Source: Halomonas binhaiensis | GTDB lineage: Bacteria > Pseudomonadota > Gammaproteobacteria > Pseudomonadales > Halomonadaceae | Assembly (NCBI RefSeq): GCF_008329985.2 | Contig: NZ_CP038437.2 | Location: 3,038,001-3,102,000, forward strand | Direction of reading: 5' to 3' | Length of the DNA: 64,000 nt | Shown here: positions 44,412-54,343 of the stretch, in pieces | Position numbering within the stretch: the first letter of the stretch is position 1 | Layout: the number at the start of each line of letters is the position of its first letter | Notes under the pieces: model-generated | Databases searched by the model: none | What the model was told of the DNA's origin: nothing | Seen by the model: only the letters and a program-made list of their open reading frames with translations | Position numbers and translations under genes: made by a program

Positions 44412-44494
44412 GACATGACCTTCCTTCAAGCTTCATTTATCTGCACTATTTATCTGCACTTCAAGATCCAGTATGCGGATGATGACATGCTCGC

Positions 44495-45310
44495 TCAGTC
44501 AGCTTTCGCAATCACAATCTCGACCCTTCGATTAGGCTGGAAACACTGCTGAAGTGCACTGCGGGAGTTGAGCTCATGACAGCGTGCAAGAGGATGATCT
44601 TCTCCTAGGCCAAGTGCCACGATCTGGCTACTCTCCAGACCTCGTGCCATCAAGTATTCCTTGACCACATCTGCACGTTGCTGCGATAGGCGTTCATTGT
44701 AGAAGGCATCGCCCAACGGATCGGTATATCCCAGAACATTCACGGCGGGATCGGTATATTCCTGTTGCAGGATCACCGCCATCCTATCCAGCGCCCGCTT
44801 ACCTTCCAGCCCCAGAGCAGCACTATCTAAATCGAACAACAGATCGCCATTCAGTGCCACCCGATCCGCACTGTCCTCCACGGATTCGACCTCGACAGGT
44901 ATGAGCAACTCAGCACACTGGGAATCCCGCCAACGTGTCGTCTCGACACTCATGTCCCTGTCAAACTGCACCTGATATTGGCAGGAAAGATACTCCCGCC
45001 CGATATCCGTGTAGAAGTTGAACACATAGTTCCACTCCTTCACGCCGAACATGCCTTCGCTGAATTGAGGATTCCCCAACAGGTATCTCACCTGGTCCTT
45101 GTTCATGCCTTCGGCAATACGCAGAACGCTATCCGGGTCAACAAAGGTGCCGCCTTTCACCCAGGCACTATCCGGAGCGGGGAATCCATTCCCCGCCTTG
45201 ATAGCATCTCCATTCGTCGCGGCCGTACTGCATCCCGCTAGTGCCAGAGCTGTCGCAAGAGGTGCCAAGAGCCTGATCGTCCATGGACGAAAATTACGCT
45301 TATCAGTCAT
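44495..45310 (-). CDS. tpgA: TpgA-like lipoprotein: SmpA/BamE plus OmpA peptidoglycan-binding domain
   Basis: The 271-residue protein has a lipobox LALAGC (Cys27), a SmpA/OmlA domain (GMNKDQVRYLLGNPQFSEGM, VKEWNYVFNF; about residues 55-125) and a C-terminal OmpA-like domain (LLFDLDSAAL, LGYTDPLGD, NERLSQQRADVVKEYL, NRRVEIVI). This is the layout of Acinetobacter TpgA, a peptidoglycan-binding partner of the trimeric adhesin encoded next to it. It starts 14 bp after the adhesin stop with GAGGGA upstream. It likely sits in the outer membrane and ties the adhesin trimer to the wall. Confidence 0.85.
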   Translation of the reverse strand: MTDKRNFRPWTIRLLAPLATALALAGCSTAATNGDAIKAGNGFPAPDSAWVKGGTFVDPDSVLRIAEGMNKDQVRYLLGNPQFSEGMFGVKEWNYVFNFYTDIGREYLSCQYQVQFDRDMSVETTRWRDSQCAELLIPVEVESVEDSADRVALNGDLLFDLDSAALGLEGKRALDRMAVILQQEYTDPAVNVLGYTDPLGDAFYNERLSQQRADVVKEYLMARGLESSQIVALGLGEDHPLARCHELNSRSALQQCFQPNRRVEIVIAKAD

Positions 45311-45324
45311 TTTTACATTCCCTC

Positions 45325-48300
45325 TTACCAGTGCCAGCCAACACCGACACCAGCGCCGAAGTTGCTCTGTGAATCGCCTGTAGCATTTGCCTTGACCACC
45401 CAACGCCCATTGTCAGACAAGCGGGAAACCCCCACTGCGACCGCTGATTCGCCGTTGTAGTAGCCGCCACCGGCAGAGACCATGCTCTTGCCAGGCATAG
45501 TGGCCTGAGGAGTGGAAGCTGCAGCCAGGGCCGATGCCACACCAGCATAGGCACCCTCTTCGACTTCATCGATCTTGTCATAGACACCAGAAATAGCATG
45601 GTTGAACTGGTTGCCCATTTCCTGCAGTTGACCGACGTTCGCCGCATCTGTCGCATCAACACCCGGTGCAACATTACGCAGACGTGTCGGCTCTCCGCCA
45701 TTACCAAAGGTCACCGAGGTATAGTCCGTACTGCCATCGCTGCGGCGGTCGTAATTGACGGCCCCAGCCTGAACCGCTTCCAACTGACGGACATTGACCG
45801 CATCCGTCGCCTGAGTACCACCTGCGACATGGGTGATCTGGCGTTCATTGCCCGCACTCCCCACCGACACGGCGCCTTTACTCGAGCCCACTGCCGCGTT
45901 GGAGAAACGCTCTCGCTTGCCATTCATGCCTTCACGGTCTGCCACGGAATCAGCCCCAAGTGCCACGCCACCTTCTGCCGTCACTTCAGCCCTGGCACCA
46001 ATGGCACTACTGTCATCCGCACGCGCAACACTCTGTGGTCCTGCCGCCACAGATTCCCGCCCCACGGCTACGGCCTCCGCCTTGTTGGAATTTGCCTTGA
46101 AGTAACGGGATCCGCCCTGTTCGATGTTGGTAATCTGGTTCTGCACATCCCACAACTGACTGCCATTGACAGCATCGGTGCTGTCCTCAGAGACCTCGCC
46201 ATCTGCCAGATTGGCAATCGTGGTACCACCGCTGCCTTTCAGGGTGATCGAGTCATGGTTGGTAGTGCCGTCATCATTGCTATCGTACTTGACGGCCTGA
46301 TCACTCAACTCATTCACCTCATTGGTGACATTGTTTACCTTGCTGGCAACGTCACTGACGGCCTGATTGGTGGCATACAGTTGGCTGCCGTTGATCGCAT
46401 CAGTGCTATCGGCACTGATACGCCCTGCCGCTACATGGGTAATGGTACGTTCGGCTCCGGCACGACCAACACTGACGGTCGCCACTGGGTCGGCACCGGC
46501 GAACATATAGCTCTGGCCATTGATATCCACCGATGCAGTACCCACAGCTTCAGCTGTCTGAGCCCCTGCGCCGAGCGCCACGCTACCCTGGTGAGCAGCT
46601 GTGGCCTGATACCCCAGAGCTAGTGCCTGTTCTCCCGTGGACCTTGCTTCATAGCCCACTGCAGTAGCCCCCTTCGCTTCAGCAAAGGAGTCACTTTGTT
46701 CCAGGCCCGTCTCATTGGTGCGCGCATAGCGGATACCAACACCCATCTCATCAAGATTGATGGTGTCGCCGGAACCTGAGATAAAGGTGAATGCATCACC
46801 CAGCTCATTGATCACCTGATTGGTCGCGTATAGCTGGGAACCATTGATGGCATCAGTGCTCTGCTCACTGATCCTGCCATCTGCAAGATTGGTGATAGAC
46901 GTCCCTTCCTCACCTTCCAAGGTAACGGTATCTTTGTTCTCGCTGTCGTATTTCACCACCAGCTCGGTACTTTCCGTAACCGCCTGGTTGAGCTGCCCCA
47001 CGTTCACCGCATCGGTGTCTTGCTCACCGGCGGACACATTGGTGATCTTCTGGTTTCCGGCATCGATGCCATCGGTAGTCACGCTCGGGCCATTGGCAAT
47101 GCTCAGACCGCTACCATCGAGTATGGTCGACTGTGCATCATCACCCAGAGTGATACTGTTGGCGGACAGATCATCGGCCAGACTGAAGACCACCTCGTTG
47201 CCGTCCATGGCAATACCGATGTTAGGGTCGTTGTTGGACAAGACGGCAACCTCACCCGGGTCGATGTTTGTAACATCATCGAGTTCCCGACCTTCGCGTA
47301 CCCCTCCGTTGCCATTTATTGTGCCCAATTGCCAACCAGATGAAGCAATCTCCTCAACCCTCGCCAACTGGTCTTCCGTGGCCGCTTGGCCGGATGTGAT
47401 GTTATCGGCATCGAAGGTAGTGTTGCTCAGACCATTGATCGTGCCCGCCCCGTTGCCATCAGCATCCGTGGTGTTGATGGTGACATCACCGAACTTGGGC
47501 GACTCGGCCAGTTGCAGCTGAATCGCACCGGTGGCCGGATCGGTCACGGTCTTGAGGTTAGCGCCGCTGTAATCACCGGCGCTGGTGGCTTCACCGCTGA
47601 TTGCCAGGGACTGGCCCAGGTCACGGTGGACCTCGCCACCTTCATTGCCAGCGAAGTTCAGGCCCTTCGCGGTGACGGCGCCATCCACACCATCGGCGGC
47701 TTCATTGAGCTGACCGACATTGACCGCATCGCTGTCGGCTACACCATCGCTCACATTGCTGATGACATCACCAGCAGCATCGATGCCATCGCTGGTCACG
47801 CTCGGGCCATTGGCGATGGTCAGGCCATTGCCATTCAGCGTGGTGGACTGAGTCTCATCGCCCAAGGTCAAGCTGCTGGCGTTGAGGTCATCGGCCAGGT
47901 CGAAAGTGACGTCATTGCTGTCGGCACTCTTGCTGACCTCGATGTTGCCATCGTTATTGGCCAGATCGACGGTGTCGCCCGGCGCCACATTGCTGGCATT
48001 TTCACCTTCGGCACTGACATTCCAGCCGGTATTGGCCGTCGCATTGACCGCAGCTAGTTGGTCTTCCGTGGCCGCCTGCCCAGAAACGATGTTGTCTTCA
48101 TCAAAGGTAGTGTTGCTCAGACCATTGATCGTGCCCGCCCCGTTGCCATCAGCATCCGTGGTGTTGATGGTGACATCACCGAACTTGGGCGACTCCGCCA
48201 GTTGCAGCTGAATCGCACCGGTGGCCGGATCGGTTACGGTCTTGAGGTTAGCGCCGCTGTAATCACCGGCGCTGGTGGCTTCACCGCTGATTGCCAGGGT

Positions 48301-51300
48301 CTGGCCCAGGTCACGATGGATCTCACCACCTTCATTGCCAGCAAAGTTCAGGCCTTTCGCGGTGACGGCGTTATCCACACCATCGGCGGCTTCATTGAGC
48401 TGGCCAACATTGACCGCGTCGCTATCGGCTACACCATCGCCAACGTTGCTGATGACATCACCAGCAGCATCGATGCCATCGCTGGTCACGCTCGGGCCAT
48501 TGGCAATGGTCAGGCCATTGCCATTCAGCGTGGTGGACTGAGTCTCATCACCCAGGGTCAGGCTGCTGGCACTCAGGTCATCGGCCAGGTCGAAAGTGAC
48601 GTCATTGCTGTCGGCACTCTTGCTGACCTCGATGTTGCCATCGTTATTGGCCAGGTCGACGGTGTCGCCCGGCGCCACATTGCTGGCATTTTCGCCTTCA
48701 GCACTGACATTCCAGCCGGTATTGGCCGTCTGGTTGACCGCGGCCAATTGATCTTCGGTGGCCGCCTGGCCAGAGACGATGTTGTCTTCATCAAAGGTGG
48801 TGTTGCTCAGGCCATTGATGGTGCCCGCCCCGTTGCCATCGGCATCCGTGGTGTTGATGGTGACATCACCGAACTTGGGTGACTCGGCCAGTTGCAGCTG
48901 AATCGCACCGGTGGTCGGATCGGTCACGGTCTTGAGGTTGGCGCCGCTGTAATCACCGGCGCTGGTGGCTTCACCGCTGATCGCCAGGGTCTGGCCCAGG
49001 TCACGATGGATCTCACCACCTTCATTACCCGCGAAGTTCAAGCCCTTCGCGGTAACGGCGTCATCCACACCATCGGCGGCTTCATTGAGCTGACCGACAT
49101 TGACCGCATCACTGTCGGCTACGCCATCGCCGACGTTGCTGATGACATCGCCACCCGCATCGATGCCGTCGGTGGTCACGCTCGGGCCATTGGCGATGGT
49201 CAGGCCATTGCCATTCAGCGTAGTGTTCTGGGTCTCATCGCCCAAGGTCAAGCTGTTGGCGTTGAGGTCATCGGCCAGGTCGAAGGTCACATTGTCGCTG
49301 TCGGCACTCTTGCTGACCTCGATGTTGCCATCGTTATTGGCCAGGTCGACGGTGTCGCCTGGCGCCACATTGCTGGCATTTTCACCTTCGGCACTGATAT
49401 TCCAGCCGGTGTTGGCCGTCTGGTTGACCGCGGCCAATTGATCTTCGGTGGCCGCTTGGCCAGAGACGATGTTGTCTTCATCAAAGGTGGTGTTGCTCAG
49501 GCCATTGATGGTGCCCGCCCCGTTGCCATCAGCATCCGTGGTGTTGATGGTGACATCACCGAACTTGGGTGACTCGGCCAGTTGCAGCTGAATCGCACCG
49601 GTGGTCGGATCGGTCACGGTCTTGAGGTTGGCGCCGCTGTAATCACCGGCGCTGGTGGCTTCACCGCTGATCGCCAGGGTCTGGCCCAGGTCACGATGGA
49701 TCTCACCACCTTCATTACCCGCGAAGTTCAAGCCCTTCGCGGTAACGGCGTCATCCACACCATCGGCGGCTTCATTGAGCTGACCGACATTGACCGCATC
49801 ACTGTCGGCTACGCCATCGCCGACGTTGCTGATGACATCGCCACCCGCATCGATGCCGTCGGTGGTCACGCTCGGGCCATTGGCGATGGTCAGGCCATTG
49901 CCATTCAGCGTGGTGGACTGGGTCTCATCGCCCAAGGTCAAGCTGTTGGCGTTGAGGTCATCGGCCAGGTCGAAGGTCACATTGTCGCTGTCGGCACTCT
50001 TGCTGACCTCGATGTTGCCATCGTTATTGGCCAGGTCGACGGTGTCGCCCGGCGCCACATTGCTGGCATTTTCGCCTTCGGCACTGACATTCCAACCGGT
50101 GTTGGCCGTCTGGTTGACCGCGGCCAATTGATCTTCGGTGGCCGCCTGGCCAGAGACGATGTTGTCTTCATCAAAGGTGGTGTTGCTCAGGCCATTGATG
50201 GTGCCCGCCCCGTTGCCATCGGCATCCGTGGTGTTGATGGTGACATCACCGAACTTGGGTGACTCGGCCAGTTGCAGCTGAATCGCACCGGTGGTCGGAT
50301 CGGTCACGGTCTTGAGGTTCGCGCCGTTGTAGTCGCCGGCGCTGGTGGCTTCACCGCTGATCGCCAGGGTCTGGCCCAGGTCACGATGGATCTCACCACC
50401 TTCATTACCCGCGAAGTTCAAGCCCTTCGCGGTAACGGCGTCATCCACACCATCGGCCGTTTCATTGAGCTGACCGACATTGACCGCATCGCTGTCGGCT
50501 ACGCCATCGCCCACATTGCTGATGACATCACCAGCAGCATCGATGCCATCGCTGGTCACGCTCGGGCCATTGGCAATGGTCAGGCCATTGCCATTCAGCG
50601 TAGTGTTCTGGGTCTCATCGCCCAAGGTCAAGCTGTTGGCGTTGAAATCATCGGCCAGGTCGAAGGTCACATTGTCGCTGTCGGCACTCTTGCTGACCTC
50701 GATGTTGCCATCGTTATTGGCCAGGTCGACGGTGTCGCCTGGCGCCACATTGCTGGCATTTTCACCTTCGGCACTGATATTCCAGCCGGTGTTGGCCGTC
50801 TGGTTGACCGCGGCCAATTGATCTTCGGTGGCCGCTTGGCCAGAGACGATGTTGTCTTCATCAAAGGTGGTGTTGCTCAGGCCATTGATGGTGCCCGCCC
50901 CGTTGCCATCAGCATCCGTGGTGTTGATGGTGACATCACCGAACTTGGGTGACTCGGCCAGTTGCAGCTGAATCGCACCGGTGGTCGGATCGGTCACGGT
51001 CTTGAGGTTGGCGCCGCTGTAATCACCGGCGCTGGTGGCTTCACCGCTGATCGCCAGGGTCTGGCCCAGGTCACGATGGATCTCATCACCTTCATTACCC
51101 GCGAAGTTCAAGCCCTTCGCGGTAACGGCGTCATCCACACCATCGGCGGCTTCATTGAGCTGACCGACATTGACCGCATCACTGTCGGCTACGCCATCGC
51201 CGACGTTGCTGATGACATCGCCACCCGCATCGATGCCGTCGGTGGTCACGCTCGGGCCATTGGCGATGGTCAGGCCATTGCCATTCAGCGTGGTGGACTG

Positions 51301-52443
51301 GGTCTCATCGCCCAAGGTCAAGCTGTTGGCGTTGAGGTCATCGGCCAGGTCGAAGGTCACATTGTCGCTGTCGGCACTCTTGCTGACCTCGATGTTGCCA
51401 TCGTTATTGGCCAGGTCGACGGTGTCGCCTGATGCAACTTCACTGCTGTTAGCCCCTTCAGCAGTAAGATTCCAACTGCCATCGGCGGACTGTTCTACCG
51501 CTTTCAGTTGAGCCAAGTTGACTGCATCGGTGTCATTGGTTCCCGCTGCTACACCGGTGATCTGTCGGCGAATGCCAGACCCCGGGTTACCAATAGACAC
51601 CGCGCCTGCCGTACCTTCGGTATTGGCAATTGCTGTCCCATCCGCTGCTGCGACACCTGTGTTGGGGTCGAGTCCTCGGATACCTGCTCCGGTGTTGGCA
51701 TTGGACAAGTACCCCAACGCCACTCCCCTATCAACCGTAGCAGATGCAGCATGCCCAATCGCCAGTGCACTCGCTGCCTCAGTATTGGCCTGACTACCAA
51801 TGGAAATGCTATTGGCACCACGCGCCTGAGCACCTTTGATGTTGTTGCCACCAATGGCAATGCTGTGCGCCCCGATGGCTCGTGTCGAACTCTCCAGCTG
51901 CAAAGGGGTTGTACCATCACCACCAGCCCCACCGATCGCAACGGAATTCAACCCCGCGGCTTGAGTGCCAAACCCCAGAGCAGTGCTTGCCGTCCCTCCT
52001 GCTCCGTTCTGCAGGCCAATTGATGTCGCCCACTTTCCTGCATATGAAGAAAATCCGAATACAGCAGAGCCCTGTCCAGTTGCTTGACTGAAAGTACCGT
52101 AAACCGTTGCTGCAAGATGATTATTGCCCTGGGCGTTACAGCCAGCGACAGTGGAGAAAGTGCCAGAGCCGTCCTCGGGGTCGCTATTTGTCTGCCCGTA
52201 TTGCTGGCGGCCTACAGTGCCCGTGCTGCCGGTGGAATTACAGATCTGGGAGCCATCATCAAGTGTATTAGCCTTCGCCTCTTCGACACTTCCCGGTAGA
52301 AGAACCAAAGCTCCTCCCATCAAGAGAACACCACCGATGAGGTGTCGGGAAGTTGACGACTTGCATCTGGAATGAGCAGCCTCGGATGCTACAACCCAGC
52401 GGCCACTGGGACGATTCCAAACAAGGCGAAAGACACGGTTCAT
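45325..52443 (-). CDS. Giant trimeric autotransporter adhesin (YadA family, type Vc)
   Basis: The 2,372-residue protein has an extended signal peptide (MNRVFRLVWNRPSGRWVVAS to about residue 58), a left-handed-parallel YadA-like head with repeated SVAIG/SISIG/ALAIG motifs (about 100-280), a neck (DTDAVNLAQLKAVEQ), a repetitive stalk (about 320-1700) of six 230-residue units, two more head/neck segments (ATAVGYEARSTGEQALALG; SSAIGARAEVTAEGGVALGA), and the C-terminal YadA anchor (AGVASALAAASTPQ) ending in Trp. The trimer's 12-stranded barrel sits in the outer membrane; the head mediates adhesion or aggregation. Start at 52443 has AGGAGGAG upstream. Followed by a tpgA-like gene. Confidence 0.95.
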   Translation of the reverse strand: MNRVFRLVWNRPSGRWVVASEAAHSRCKSSTSRHLIGGVLLMGGALVLLPGSVEEAKANTLDDGSQICNSTGSTGTVGRQQYGQTNSDPEDGSGTFSTVAGCNAQGNNHLAATVYGTFSQATGQGSAVFGFSSYAGKWATSIGLQNGAGGTASTALGFGTQAAGLNSVAIGGAGGDGTTPLQLESSTRAIGAHSIAIGGNNIKGAQARGANSISIGSQANTEAASALAIGHAASATVDRGVALGYLSNANTGAGIRGLDPNTGVAAADGTAIANTEGTAGAVSIGNPGSGIRRQITGVAAGTNDTDAVNLAQLKAVEQSADGSWNLTAEGANSSEVASGDTVDLANNDGNIEVSKSADSDNVTFDLADDLNANSLTLGDETQSTTLNGNGLTIANGPSVTTDGIDAGGDVISNVGDGVADSDAVNVGQLNEAADGVDDAVTAKGLNFAGNEGDEIHRDLGQTLAISGEATSAGDYSGANLKTVTDPTTGAIQLQLAESPKFGDVTINTTDADGNGAGTINGLSNTTFDEDNIVSGQAATEDQLAAVNQTANTGWNISAEGENASNVAPGDTVDLANNDGNIEVSKSADSDNVTFDLADDFNANSLTLGDETQNTTLNGNGLTIANGPSVTSDGIDAAGDVISNVGDGVADSDAVNVGQLNETADGVDDAVTAKGLNFAGNEGGEIHRDLGQTLAISGEATSAGDYNGANLKTVTDPTTGAIQLQLAESPKFGDVTINTTDADGNGAGTINGLSNTTFDEDNIVSGQAATEDQLAAVNQTANTGWNVSAEGENASNVAPGDTVDLANNDGNIEVSKSADSDNVTFDLADDLNANSLTLGDETQSTTLNGNGLTIANGPSVTTDGIDAGGDVISNVGDGVADSDAVNVGQLNEAADGVDDAVTAKGLNFAGNEGGEIHRDLGQTLAISGEATSAGDYSGANLKTVTDPTTGAIQLQLAESPKFGDVTINTTDADGNGAGTINGLSNTTFDEDNIVSGQAATEDQLAAVNQTANTGWNISAEGENASNVAPGDTVDLANNDGNIEVSKSADSDNVTFDLADDLNANSLTLGDETQNTTLNGNGLTIANGPSVTTDGIDAGGDVISNVGDGVADSDAVNVGQLNEAADGVDDAVTAKGLNFAGNEGGEIHRDLGQTLAISGEATSAGDYSGANLKTVTDPTTGAIQLQLAESPKFGDVTINTTDADGNGAGTINGLSNTTFDEDNIVSGQAATEDQLAAVNQTANTGWNVSAEGENASNVAPGDTVDLANNDGNIEVSKSADSNDVTFDLADDLSASSLTLGDETQSTTLNGNGLTIANGPSVTSDGIDAAGDVISNVGDGVADSDAVNVGQLNEAADGVDNAVTAKGLNFAGNEGGEIHRDLGQTLAISGEATSAGDYSGANLKTVTDPATGAIQLQLAESPKFGDVTINTTDADGNGAGTINGLSNTTFDEDNIVSGQAATEDQLAAVNATANTGWNVSAEGENASNVAPGDTVDLANNDGNIEVSKSADSNDVTFDLADDLNASSLTLGDETQSTTLNGNGLTIANGPSVTSDGIDAAGDVISNVSDGVADSDAVNVGQLNEAADGVDGAVTAKGLNFAGNEGGEVHRDLGQSLAISGEATSAGDYSGANLKTVTDPATGAIQLQLAESPKFGDVTINTTDADGNGAGTINGLSNTTFDADNITSGQAATEDQLARVEEIASSGWQLGTINGNGGVREGRELDDVTNIDPGEVAVLSNNDPNIGIAMDGNEVVFSLADDLSANSITLGDDAQSTILDGSGLSIANGPSVTTDGIDAGNQKITNVSAGEQDTDAVNVGQLNQAVTESTELVVKYDSENKDTVTLEGEEGTSITNLADGRISEQSTDAINGSQLYATNQVINELGDAFTFISGSGDTINLDEMGVGIRYARTNETGLEQSDSFAEAKGATAVGYEARSTGEQALALGYQATAAHQGSVALGAGAQTAEAVGTASVDINGQSYMFAGADPVATVSVGRAGAERTITHVAAGRISADSTDAINGSQLYATNQAVSDVASKVNNVTNEVNELSDQAVKYDSNDDGTTNHDSITLKGSGGTTIANLADGEVSEDSTDAVNGSQLWDVQNQITNIEQGGSRYFKANSNKAEAVAVGRESVAAGPQSVARADDSSAIGARAEVTAEGGVALGADSVADREGMNGKRERFSNAAVGSSKGAVSVGSAGNERQITHVAGGTQATDAVNVRQLEAVQAGAVNYDRRSDGSTDYTSVTFGNGGEPTRLRNVAPGVDATDAANVGQLQEMGNQFNHAISGVYDKIDEVEEGAYAGVASALAAASTPQATMPGKSMVSAGGGYYNGESAVAVGVSRLSDNGRWVVKANATGDSQSNFGAGVGVGWHW
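47345..51484 (-). repeat. Array of six 690-bp tandem repeats in the adhesin stalk
   Basis: Units are spaced exactly 690 bp (230 codons), as shown by the same GTGTCGCC site at 47973, 48663, 49353, 50043, 50733 and 51423. Each encodes a neck-stalk module with GDTVDLANNDGNIEVSKSAD, VNVGQLNEAADG and KGLNFAGNEG. The first unit (51.4 kb) and the last edge (47.35 kb) diverge into unique sequence. Segments 49201-50049 and 50581-51429, two units apart, differ at only three positions by eye, indicating a 1,380-bp dimer duplication. Confidence 0.93.
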
Positions 52444-53102
52444 ATGCTCCTCCTGCACTGTAGAGTGCCCTCTCACTGGGGATCTCTGCCAGCCTAACTT
52501 TGGCTCCTGATGTCAGGGGATATGTGCAGGAGCGTTCACATTAAAGAGCATAATATACACCTTTTGTTACAAATCAAGCCTTCTACTTACATATATACGT
52601 CAATTGAAAGCATGAATGTTACAAAATGATTCGCCGAAGCATGGGAAAAGACTTACACATCTCTAAATATACAATTAATATCAATATGTTATATGCTTTT
52701 TAAGCACCTTGACGGAATCGCATGAATAGACAAAATGTCATACCAAAGTAGTAGCATTGCGAGAAGTCAGAGCGTTAAATAGCGATATCGAGAGAGGGAT
52801 CAGAGAAAATTCCTCATGTTATGTAATTGTATGTATCAAAATCAGCTTCTCTCAAGGAGCCAAATAGATACAAACAGAAACACTCAAGAGGTATCCAAAA
52901 CACTGCCCGTTTCACAGCCTTTGCTCAGGCGCCCTCAGCGAGCCCTTGTGCTCACCAGCCTGATTGAGGTAATCGCACAGACCAGGCGCGGGCCGAAAGC
53001 GGCGATCGGTACTGACTGGCCCAGCCGAACCGTTAGCCGTATCCTTGAATGCACGTCTGGCGGCATCTGGCCGCTTTCCACAAGCGAATGAAGGAAGAAT
53101 CC
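52444..53102. other. AT-rich intergenic region, adhesin promoter side
   Basis: This 659-bp gap between the divergent adhesin and aminotransferase genes is far more AT-rich than the rest, especially 52540-52900. It contains a good minus-strand promoter at 52550-52577. I see no conserved ORF, tRNA or transposon end. The last 200 bp return to normal composition. Confidence 0.7.
52550..52577 (-). promoter_or_regulatory. Predicted sigma-70 promoter of the adhesin gene
   Basis: On the minus strand TTGATT (52577-52572) and TATTAT (52555-52550) are separated by 16 bp, giving a 5' leader of about 100 bases to the adhesin start. Confidence 0.55.
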
Positions 53103-54227
53103 ATGTCCGGCTTGCTCCCCGATGTCGACCCTGATGGTCTGCTGGAATACTCTGTGGTCTATACGGACCGCGCCCTGAACCACATGTCACAAAGCTTTCA
53201 GAGTGTCATGCGAGATATCTCAGCGACCCTGAAGCAGGTCTACAGGGCCCATGCCGTAGCGATCGTACCGGGTAGTGGCACCTTTGGAATGGAAGCCGTA
53301 GCACGCCAGTTTGCCAATGGCCGCAATGCTTTGGTGATTCGTAATGGCTGGTTCAGCTATCGCTGGCACCAGATTCTTGAAATGGGCAAGATCCCGGCCG
53401 ATCTCAATGTCGTGAAAGCCCGTCGAACGGAAGACACTCCCACTGCCCCCTTCATACCCGCTCCTATCGAGGAAGTGGAAAAAGTCATCCGCCGCACACA
53501 ACCCGATATCGTCTTCGCTCCCCACGTGGAAACGTCATCTGGCATGATCCTGCCAGATGACTACATCAAGCGCGTGGCAGATGCAGTACATGCTCATGGC
53601 GGTCTGCTGGTGCTTGACTGCATTGCCTCAGGCACCATCTGGGTGGATATGGAGAAAACCGGGGTCGACCTACTGATCAGCGCTCCGCAGAAAGGATGGA
53701 GCGGCTCTCCTTGTTGCGCCATGGTCATGCTCTCGCCCAATGCGCGAGAGATCATCAAGGAAACCACAAGCACGAGCTTTTCCGCGGATCTGCGTAAATG
53801 GCTGGAGATCATGGAAGCCTATGAACATGGCGGTCATGCCTATCATGCCACCATGCCCACCGATAGCCTTCACCAGTTGCGTGACATCATGCAGGAAACG
53901 GCAAATTATGGTTTTGACAGGGTGATGGAGGAACAGTGGGCTCTGGGGCACCGCGTGCGCGAGGTGCTTGCCGAATATGGGTATTCGAGCGTGGCTGCCG
54001 AGGGTTTTGAGGCCCCAGGCGTGGTGGTGTCCTATTGCAGCGATTCACAGCTGGTTGCCAAGTTTGCTGCTGCAGGACTTCAGGTCGCGGCCGGGGTGCC
54101 GCTGATGTGCGATGAAGGAGAGAACTTCCAGACCTTCCGTATTGGCCTGTTTGGCCTTGATAAGCTACATAACCTGGAACGCAGTGTGGCAAACCTGAAA
54201 GCAGCACTGAACCAGGTGGCACAATAA
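53103..54227 (+). CDS. Class V aminotransferase (alanine-glyoxylate-type)
   Basis: The 374-residue PLP enzyme has the Schiff-base lysine K197 in ISAPQKGWSGSPC, the phosphate-binding segment VPGSGTFGMEAVARQF and the substrate region LVLDCIASGTIWVDMEKTGV. It matches the alanine-glyoxylate / serine-glyoxylate aminotransferase group in fold. Reaction specificity is not certain. The ATG at 53103 has AAGGAAG upstream; an earlier ATG at 53049 would add 18 unsupported residues. It is monocistronic, with a terminator at 54275. Confidence 0.82.
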   Translation: MSGLLPDVDPDGLLEYSVVYTDRALNHMSQSFQSVMRDISATLKQVYRAHAVAIVPGSGTFGMEAVARQFANGRNALVIRNGWFSYRWHQILEMGKIPADLNVVKARRTEDTPTAPFIPAPIEEVEKVIRRTQPDIVFAPHVETSSGMILPDDYIKRVADAVHAHGGLLVLDCIASGTIWVDMEKTGVDLLISAPQKGWSGSPCCAMVMLSPNAREIIKETTSTSFSADLRKWLEIMEAYEHGGHAYHATMPTDSLHQLRDIMQETANYGFDRVMEEQWALGHRVREVLAEYGYSSVAAEGFEAPGVVVSYCSDSQLVAKFAAAGLQVAAGVPLMCDEGENFQTFRIGLFGLDKLHNLERSVANLKAALNQVAQ

Positions 54228-54274
54228 AGCTGGAACAAGCAGAAACGCCAAATGATCGGAAGATAGATAAAGCA

Positions 54275-54296
54275 AAGGGGCCCTGTGGGGCCCCTT
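54275..54296. terminator. Bidirectional terminator between aminotransferase and Yip1 genes
   Basis: The stem AAGGGGCCC / GGGCCCCTT, with a four-base loop, lies 50-70 bases from both convergent stop codons. T-rich tails are present on both strands but are short. Confidence 0.75.
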
Positions 54297-54343
54297 CCTC
54301 TTGAATGCCGCCGACGTCGGTGACGTAGGTTCATCCGCCATTC

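Noticed and set aside
47386..51432. Long plus-strand reading frames of about 226 residues repeating every 690 bp
   Set aside because: They are antisense shadows of the adhesin repeats; their period equals the repeat unit and they have no ribosome sites or family features.
52816..53091. A 91-codon plus-strand frame in the AT-rich gap
   Set aside because: It has mixed composition, no clear ribosome site and no recognisable family; it ends at the start region of the aminotransferase gene.
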